Origin: Adineta vaga
Taxonomy: Eukaryota > Rotifera
Direction of reading: 5' to 3'
Assembly (NCBI GenBank): GCA_021613535.1
Contig: CP075496.1
Location: forward strand, 11,842,001-11,906,000
Length of the DNA stretch: 64,000 bases
Under the pieces are notes generated by a model, which made no database searches, was not told the DNA's origin, and saw only the letters and a list, made by a program, of their open reading frames with translations. Below are positions 57,264 through 64,000 of the stretch, piece after piece (position 1 is the first letter of the stretch; every line of letters starts with the position of its first letter). The position numbers and the translations under genes were made by a program.

Positions 57264-58866
57264 CTATTGATTTTTCATAAAGGTATTACGTCGTTGATGA
57301 TGATGATCTCCTTTACAATTGCTTGGTACAACGAATAAATCAGTATAGGATGGTAAATGATCATCACCAGGTGTAGCTAGAAAATGCGAAAAAACATAAC
57401 ATGATTGAAAAATAGATAAATAAGTTAGAGTTACTCATGGTAACTGTACATATATATATATGTATATATTTCATGATTGTAAGAAGTGATTGAACTTACT
57501 TGTATTACTATGAAAACGAGCATTATTTGGAGTTAAAGGAGAAAGAATTGTTGAGTCACGTTGTGGTGTATATCCATTTGCTGTTGTTAGTGTAGCAACA
57601 GTAGAAGGATATTGCGGAATCACGGGTGGAAATCTTTGTCCTATAGATGGCAAGTTTGAACGAGCTGCAGCCTCAGTTATTTCAGGTGAATAAAGTGAAT
57701 CTGAAAAATTGATACTGTATTTCAGATTGAAAACATGTGAATCGTTGACTTACTTGAAAGAGTCAAATGATTGTTTAGAAACTTAGGTCGTTTTCCGCCA
57801 GGTAGAGAAGCTGGATCATTCGGTGCTGAATCAAGCATAATACGTAACATTGTATCTATTTCTCTTCGTGTTTCAATATTCGCCGTAGAAAAATTCGGTA
57901 AACCATTATTCATATCATTCGCATCATCAGGTAATTGATCAACAAAACTCTACAAAAAGAAAATGACACAAAAATCATCAAAACTAAATATAAATTATGA
58001 TTTACTTGAAGTTTTTCTAAAATTGTTGTTTGTACACGCAGATGATACAAACCAACATCACAAAAGGATGATAAACCTTGTTTTAATTCTTTCGTTGCTA
58101 ACATTTTATGTTTATGCCATTCAGTTTGTACTACAAAAACAAAGTCGAATTGATATGCAATTATTTGAAGAAATTGTTTTTTCTTTCTTGTTATACCTTT
58201 ATCTAATAATTGTTTTTTGGTATGATCAGAACAATGGTTCATTTTTGCTTCTTCAAAGACAGATTTACTTCTATCGAAATCGTTTAAAAGATTTTCATTT
58301 AATTTTTTTAATGATTGTTGAAGAGAATTCATTGCATATTCTATACAATATGTTTACAAATAAATTATTCAATATCTTCTTGTTTTTTTTAAATGTTTTT
58401 ACCGTTGAAGATTCGAGCTGATAACTGATTTCGCATGGCTAATGAATCAATTAAACCACTTATTTCCTATGAAAAATTCATTTATTTGCTTCTTTTCAAT
58501 TCTTACTATTAAAAAATTTCATACCTGTAGTGATTTACAATCGGATAATTGACCAATATCATTGATAAGTCGAGCAACTAAAAGAATAGAATACAGAAGA
58601 TAATGTAAAGAAAAACATATGTATAGACAAACCATGAATTTCTGAATCAACACTATCAAAATGTCGTTGCGTCGATTTTTTCGTTCGACTAATTTGAGTG
58701 ATTGCTGCATGTATTTTTTTACGATATTTAATAGTATTATTTATCAAAATTTCGTCATTTCCATTCAATCGTTGTGATTTTCTTCTTTCAAAAAAAAAAT
58801 AAAAATAATCAATTAGAATAAAAACTGATTCAATTCTTACGAAAATCGTCTACGCCAAGTTGACAT
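57264..58866 (-). CDS. Unrecognised helical protein, possibly BAR-domain-like
   Basis: Seven or eight exons read from ATG at 58866 (MSTWRRRFS) to TAG at 57264-57266. The N-terminal two thirds are predicted helical. They comprise a basic start, then RKKIHAAITQISRTKKSTQRHFDSVDSEI, LINDIGQLSDCKSLQEISGLIDSLAMRNQLSARIFNEYA, LQQSLKKLNENLLNDFDRSKSVFEEAKMNH, and WHKHKMLATKELKQGLSSFCDVGLYHLRVQTTILEKLQ. Long amphipathic helices with this spacing and a closing helix before a loop are reminiscent of BAR-type membrane-bending dimers, but no family signature is certain. The C-terminal third is Pro/Ser/Thr-rich and disordered (FPPVIPQYPSTVATLT, STILSPLTPNNARF), ending HHHQRRNTFMKNQ. Domain identity is a guess; the coding structure itself is well supported by consistent phases. 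Confidence 0.7.
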
Positions 58867-59709
58867 TTTAAAAATACTTTCAGTGCACGAACGTTTTTTA
58901 TCCAAATTTCGTCAGTCAATCAATTCTATCTAATGAAGATCTATACAGAAGAACAAAGAATCGAACTGATAAACAATGAGATTGGTAGCGTCATCTAACC
59001 AATAGAAATAGGAGCGCTATAATCGAATACAAAATAGTAAAATAAAACGAAATTAAAAATGAATTGATGAAGAAAATTCGAACATAGTTTAAGTTTAATT
59101 TTTTTCTTTTAATATATAATTCTTTTTGAAAAAGATTTTCTTCTAACTTCTGCTTATCTGACCGATGAGTCTCGGTAACAGAAAAAGAAGAAGAACGTGT
59201 ACGAGTTCAATATTTTAACTCAGTTGTTAAAATGACCATTACGTGTTTGTGGTAGACAGTTGACCTCATAATCGATGAACATTCTTCTCTTTCTCTTGAT
59301 GGTCTCATTGAAAAAATGAAAGTAAGAGGAAATACATTACTGAACTTACATAGAGAAAGAATTTCTTCAATACTTTTTTTTTACGAGAAATAAGACTCTC
59401 CGCAACAAGTGAAGACAGATTCATTTTAAAAATTATGCAATGAACCAAGTATACATTTTGTATTGTCTTGCATATCAAATAGAATAGAATAGAATTAACA
59501 CTTCAAAATATGTTATGTCTCGTTCTTCTATGATCGAAAATATGCAATCACTTGTTATTCATATTATGACAACAAAAAAATGAAGCCTTTCCAATTATTC
59601 GCTTTGAAGATTTATTACAATGAAGCCTATAACACTTGTTTCAATATAATTGATATATAAACATTGATCAATATGAACAATCGTTTACTTTAGATCCCTG
59701 TAGATAGTC
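58867..59709. other. Divergent intergenic region
   Basis: 840 bases between two genes transcribed away from it, so it should hold both promoters. An AG after a pyrimidine tract at 59692-59693, 17 bases before the next ATG, may be a 5' UTR or spliced-leader acceptor. No coding signal. Confidence 0.5.
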
Positions 59710-62700
59710 ATGGAAATCTTTGTACGTATTAGCCTATTTCTTTTCTTATGTTTATTTCTACCAAATAAAAATTGTACACAATTCGAATGGATTGTTTATG
59801 ATAAAATTGATGAAATTATGGATCGTATCAATTCTGTGAACAGTATTAATTGCTTTGAAAAACAACCTAGTGAACTTGTTCTCCCCGAAGAAGCTGTATA
59901 TCAAAAACCATCAATCGAAATGTTAAGAAAAGATGTTATTATGAGAAATCGAACTCAGTTATTACATGTACGAAATATTGCTCATCGAAATGCTCTTCTC
60001 TACAGTTATCTATTTCAACGATTATTTGATTTCGAAGAGCCCGGTCTAACATACATACTTTTACACAATGCGGGTAAGGATGAACATAAATTTCCATGAA
60101 GATTTCAAGGTGTACTTTTATTGTTCTATAGCTGATATAACGGGTGGTCGCGGTATGATTAATGGTTCGGGAATCTTTTTTGATCAGGATAAATATTATC
60201 CACATTGGTATAAGAATTATTTTAATAAAACAATTCCATTATTTGGACCTTATGCTTGGCGAGCAGATGATTTCTATGGTAATTTTTCATAAATTGTCGT
60301 ATTGAGAACATGCGGGTGTGTTTTAGATGCATTTAATTGGAAACATGAATGGACAAATCATACTATTCAAGTAGAAGATATTGGTGCCGGACGTAATCAT
60401 CATTATACATCAAGATATAATCGTGCAAATGAATGGTATAGTAAATGGTTACCAGATCAAGCACGAGGTAAGAAATACTTTAAGTTTACAATGAATTATA
60501 TTCGATGTCCACTGATTATTTTTCTTGCAGACATTCGTTCTTTTAATTCTATCATACCTCCACCTTATTTGGCTGTCAACAATGATACTGATTTCGATGA
60601 GAAAAATAACGAAACTGATGGTGATACTGATGCCGTTTTAAAACGTATATTGCTCTCTATTTATAACGATATATGTACACAACTATTTATTAGATTGCTT
60701 TTTGTTATTTATTCGTATATTTCTTTCACATATATATATATATTTATATTGGTGGTTGATTTTCGTTACTTTTATTGGTGATTTGTGCTGTAGAATTATT
60801 TTATTTAGTCAAGTAAATGAAAGATTTACATCGTTTGTAACAGAAAATGAATTGATTTTTAATTCGAAAAATATGAAAACGATGCAAATCTTTCGTTTAT
60901 ACTTGTATATGTGATATTGATTTATTTTTCTATTTAAACATGATTATCACTGTCATGTATGTATTTGTTTCTTCACTGGGTTTATCAATATGATATATCT
61001 AAAATAACGTAAAAAGTAATCCTTACTTTATTTTCTAGGTAAACCTGTACATACAGTTCAATTATTATTAGCAGATAGAATGTATAAAATGCGTGATCAA
61101 ACGGAAAATTTTGAATTTTATGGTCCACCACATCCCGAAGATCCACTCGGTGAATTATTTCATTTTCATACTAGAATAAACAAAACAATTTCATTTATTC
61201 ACATAGGTCCTACTCTATGGACACGTCCATATTTCGATTGTGGTCGTTCAAATAAATGGGTTGTTAGTGCTGTTTCACCAATTGTTGATATTTATCCACG
61301 ACATACCGAATATCGACATTTTCAATCGATGAGAAATCTAGCAGTTGCCGTTGCTGAAGTTGATTTTATTATGATGGATATTAATCAATGTGCTGAAACG
61401 GATGGAACAACTGATACACAATCAAAATCCATCAATCTATTTGCTGGAACAGATAAATGTAAACTAACAACACGTTGTGAACCATTGATCGGTTTTGGAT
61501 TTCGTCGTGGTGGTTATCAATGTTTATGTCAACCTGGTTATCGTTATCCACCCTATCAAGATGGACCATTTAAGGGTTATATCATTGAAAAAGCAACACG
61601 AGAAGAATATGAACATAATTTTGATTGTCTCAAAGTTGAATGTATGTATTCTAGAGATTCTTTTACTGCACGCACATAGGTGCAAAAAAGAAAGGAGTTG
61701 ATGCTAATATTATGATCAATGAGACATAAGATTCAATACTGCTATATTAGTACTATTTCTATGTACTTTAAAAACCATTGTATATTTTAGTATATTACGA
61801 AAATCCACAAAACTTTTACCAATCCAATATGGAAGTATTAGCTGCACGTAAACGTCGATCAAATGATTACCATACAGATGTGTCCAATGAATCAATTTAT
61901 ACTGAACTAAGTCCAACTTCTACCATTCCATCATTGCTTGATTTTAGTACGTTAAAAAGCTTCGTTTTTCTTCACTAATTCTAATTCCTATCTTTATCTA
62001 TATATAGTTCCAAAATTCAATCCATTTACTTCATTCTCCATTTCAACGGCATCCTTTCTGAAAACATCTATTCATCTCTTTATTTCCATATCCAGTAGAC
62101 TTACTACAAGTTTTCAGGACATTCCATCTAAAGATGATCAAGAGAAAGCAAATCGTTCTAAACGTTTTGCTTACGAAGAGTCTACACGCATAGGATCTAT
62201 AATGCAACGTTATGATCATCTTAATCAATTTCCTAATCTATGTGAATTTATGACAGATGATGAATTAACATTACCAGGTGATGTTTTAAATGATGTTGAT
62301 ATTCAATTTGAATCACAAGCACGTTTAGCATTAACTTTATCACATTTTCTTTCGAGTTTTTATCAAATTGTCAATCCTGCTGAAGATTTTCCATTACGTA
62401 AAGCAGAATTAGAATTGACAGATGAACAAATTATTGGTGAAGTCTTATCAGTTGCTGGCAGTGATTTTAAAGTTGTTGGTATCGGAATATTCTTTGATCG
62501 CGGAAAATTTCCCAATTATCGTTTACCTTATTTTGGACCGTATGCTTTTCGAACTGAAGATGATATTGGTCGAAAATATTCAGTTGTCGACTGGGCAGGT
62601 TTACCTGATGGTTATGAAAATGAAATATGGTTTCGAGTAAAAGAAAACGATTTATTATTATTGCTAAAATATAGTAATCTTTCTTATTTAGACAATGAAA

Positions 62701-63529
62701 GCTCGATGGGGAACAAATTCACATCGAGCAGAATTAACGGAATTTTGGTTGAAATTATTTGTTCGATCAGATTATTCTGGTAATGCTTTAGTTCATCATG
62801 AATCGGGTTTTCCACTTTATTTTAATGCACCAGAGTTAAAGTAGTAACACGACATTAACATATTTTTATATTTCAATGGAAAAATGTTGTTCTTTCAGGC
62901 ATGGTCAATGGTTTCCACCTACATTTCAATGTAGTAGAAACTATACTCTACCACGGCAATGGATTGTTACGTATGCAGTGCCTTTCTTTGGTCTAGATGC
63001 ACTTGGAATTAATCTTGAATTCAAGTAAAAATTTATTATTAGATTTGTTTTCATTCTCAATTAATAACTATATGTATTGTAGAGGTGTTGTACGAGTCGA
63101 TACTCATCTTAACTATTTGGATATCAATCAATGTTCCATGCCTTACTATGTACCAAATGCATTCAAAGGTAGCGATCGTTGTGATTATCAAAGTACAATG
63201 GTATGTTTTATATGGAAATAGATTTCTTCAAGATGAAAATTTGATTTCGCTTTTTTCTATAGTGTGAACCATTACTGGGTCGAGGCTTTCGTCTTGGTAA
63301 ATATAAATGTCGTTGTCGACCTGGTTATGAATATCCATTTATTGATCAAAATGATTTTTTTACTGGTGATACTCTAGATACTCAATGGGAATTATTAATG
63401 AATGATAATTCTCATATATCACGATTTAATCAACTCATATGTCGTATTGCTCTTGCTAGTTCAATCAAACCAGTTAATTTTATTGTTTTTATAGCGATTA
63501 TTTCTTTTGTCATGTTATGCAATCGATAA
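59710..63529 (+). CDS. Secreted or anchored protein with two tandem GPR158/179-like ectodomains, no 7TM
   Basis: A signal peptide (MEIFVRISLFLFLCLFLPNKN) starts a multi-exon protein. The first unit (59710-61640) has a Cache-like region (GSGIFFDQDKYYPHWYKNYF, then LFGPYAWR) and ends DINQC...CEPLIGFGFRRGGYQCLCQPGY. The second unit (about 62190-63340) repeats it: GIGIFFDRGKFPNYRLPYFGPYAFR, W...QCSRNYTLPRQWIVTYAVPFFG, then DINQC...CEPLLGRGFRLGKYKCRCRPGYEYP. The block from PFFG to the EGF-like Cys motif is that of the extracellular region of orphan class C receptors GPR158 and GPR179. A Ser/Thr-rich linker with a RKRR site joins the units. Instead of seven helices the protein ends in one hydrophobic segment, IKPVNFIVFIAIISFVMLCNR, so it is GPI-anchored, single-pass or secreted. 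The long intron about 60640-61038 sits in the first unit. Confidence 0.78.
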
Positions 63530-63696
63530 ATCCGTCCGACATGTTTTATCAGTGATTTTGTTTTGTGCTTTAAATTGTCATTGTATTTTTTTTTGTTATT
63601 CCTTTTGGACGTTAATCTGTATAGTATTTCTTGTTGTTTCTTTTTCTTCTGAATACTTGTTGTGTACATTTTCTATTGTTGGTTGAAGTATATTTT

Positions 63697-63702
63697 TTTA
63701 TT
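63697..63702 (-). terminator. Poly(A) signal candidate of NDUFS2
   Basis: AATAAA on the minus strand, about 80 bases past the NDUFS2 stop codon. Confidence 0.4.
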
Positions 63703-63782
63703 AAAGAAGAAAAAAGTGAATTCTAAACGATGGAGAGTTCAAGAGAAGAAAATATCTTAATTTACAGTCGGGGAGGACATGG

Positions 63783-64000
63783 TTAACGGTCAACTTCACC
63801 AAAGACAATATCTAATGTACCGATAATAGCAACTAAATCAGCAAGCATATGACGACGAGCAATACGATCAAGGGCAGCCTAGAATAAATAGAGATGACTA
63901 AGAAGATGATAAGAATGATTTATTTACTAAATGAATAAATCCAGGAGCTTTTATATGAACGCGATAAGGTCTTGATGTACCATCAGAAACAAGATAAACA
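63783..64000 (-). CDS. NDUFS2: NADH dehydrogenase (ubiquinone) Fe-S protein 2, C-terminal part (5' end outside window)
   Basis: The 49-kDa subunit of mitochondrial complex I, part of the quinone-binding site. Two exons are visible, 64000-63926 and 63878-63783, joined in phase 0. The first reads [20 protein letters not shown] then FIHL. The second reads [20 protein letters not shown] then [11 protein letters not shown] and a TAA stop. The GEVDR C-terminus and the HMLAD block are nearly invariant in NDUFS2 and bacterial NuoD. The second exon starts AALDRIARR where many animals have AGLDKMSKG, a conservative divergence. The rest of the gene lies beyond the right edge. Confidence 0.93.

Overview
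The window reads as nuclear DNA of a small-genome invertebrate animal. The base composition is AT-rich, genes are dense on both strands, and most introns are 45-80 bases with GT..AG ends. The gene set is metazoan: a Notch ligand, agrin, a Pitx homeobox gene, a TRPM channel and a RIAM/lamellipodin homologue. Several genes have a bare 3' splice acceptor just upstream of the ATG, as expected if a spliced leader is added in trans. This fits a rotifer, most likely a bdelloid, but the species call is inference from style and not from a marker gene.

Layout. 1-5.3 kb holds the last exon of an unknown plus-strand gene, a minus-strand Delta/Jagged-type Notch ligand and a PLAC8-family protein. A 118-bp hAT-type MITE with an 8-bp target duplication lies at 7.1 kb. 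The ER metallopeptidase ERMP1 follows at 7.4-10.6 kb. 10.8-20.1 kb is a complete minus-strand agrin gene with two alternative first exons. One encodes a type II transmembrane start. The other, 1.5 kb further upstream, encodes a signal peptide plus an NtA-like domain, and both donors have the same phase. 20-28.4 kb is mostly non-coding and surrounds pitx, which carries a one-base frame break. 28.4-33.6 kb has an intronless F-box gene, a small secreted Cys-rich peptide gene with a frame break, and a Topors-like RING ligase. 34.7-38.8 kb is a TRPM channel.

39.4-48.8 kb is a tight head-to-tail plus-strand cluster: LRMDA-like LRR protein, C2HC zinc-finger protein, glucosamine-6-phosphate N-acetyltransferase, mitochondrial leucyl-tRNA synthetase, and a small SAM-domain tail-anchored protein. 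A whole MINPP-type histidine phosphatase gene lies inside one intron of the synthetase. 50.3-53.9 kb is a RIAM/lamellipodin/MIG-10 gene. 54.1-58.9 kb holds two minus-strand genes, the ribosome-assembly GTPase LSG1 and an unrecognised helical protein. 59.7-63.5 kb encodes a secreted or anchored protein made of two tandem GPR158/179-type ectodomains without the seven-helix part. The window ends in the 3' end of NDUFS2 on the minus strand.

The genes do not form one pathway. The strongest candidates for something undescribed are the dual-start agrin with an NtA-like exon in an invertebrate, the duplicated GPR158-like ectodomain protein, and the nested MINPP gene. Three coding frames (pitx, the Cys-rich peptide, LSG1) each behave as if one base were missing, which may reflect assembly error. 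All homology calls come from recalled family motifs. No database search was run.
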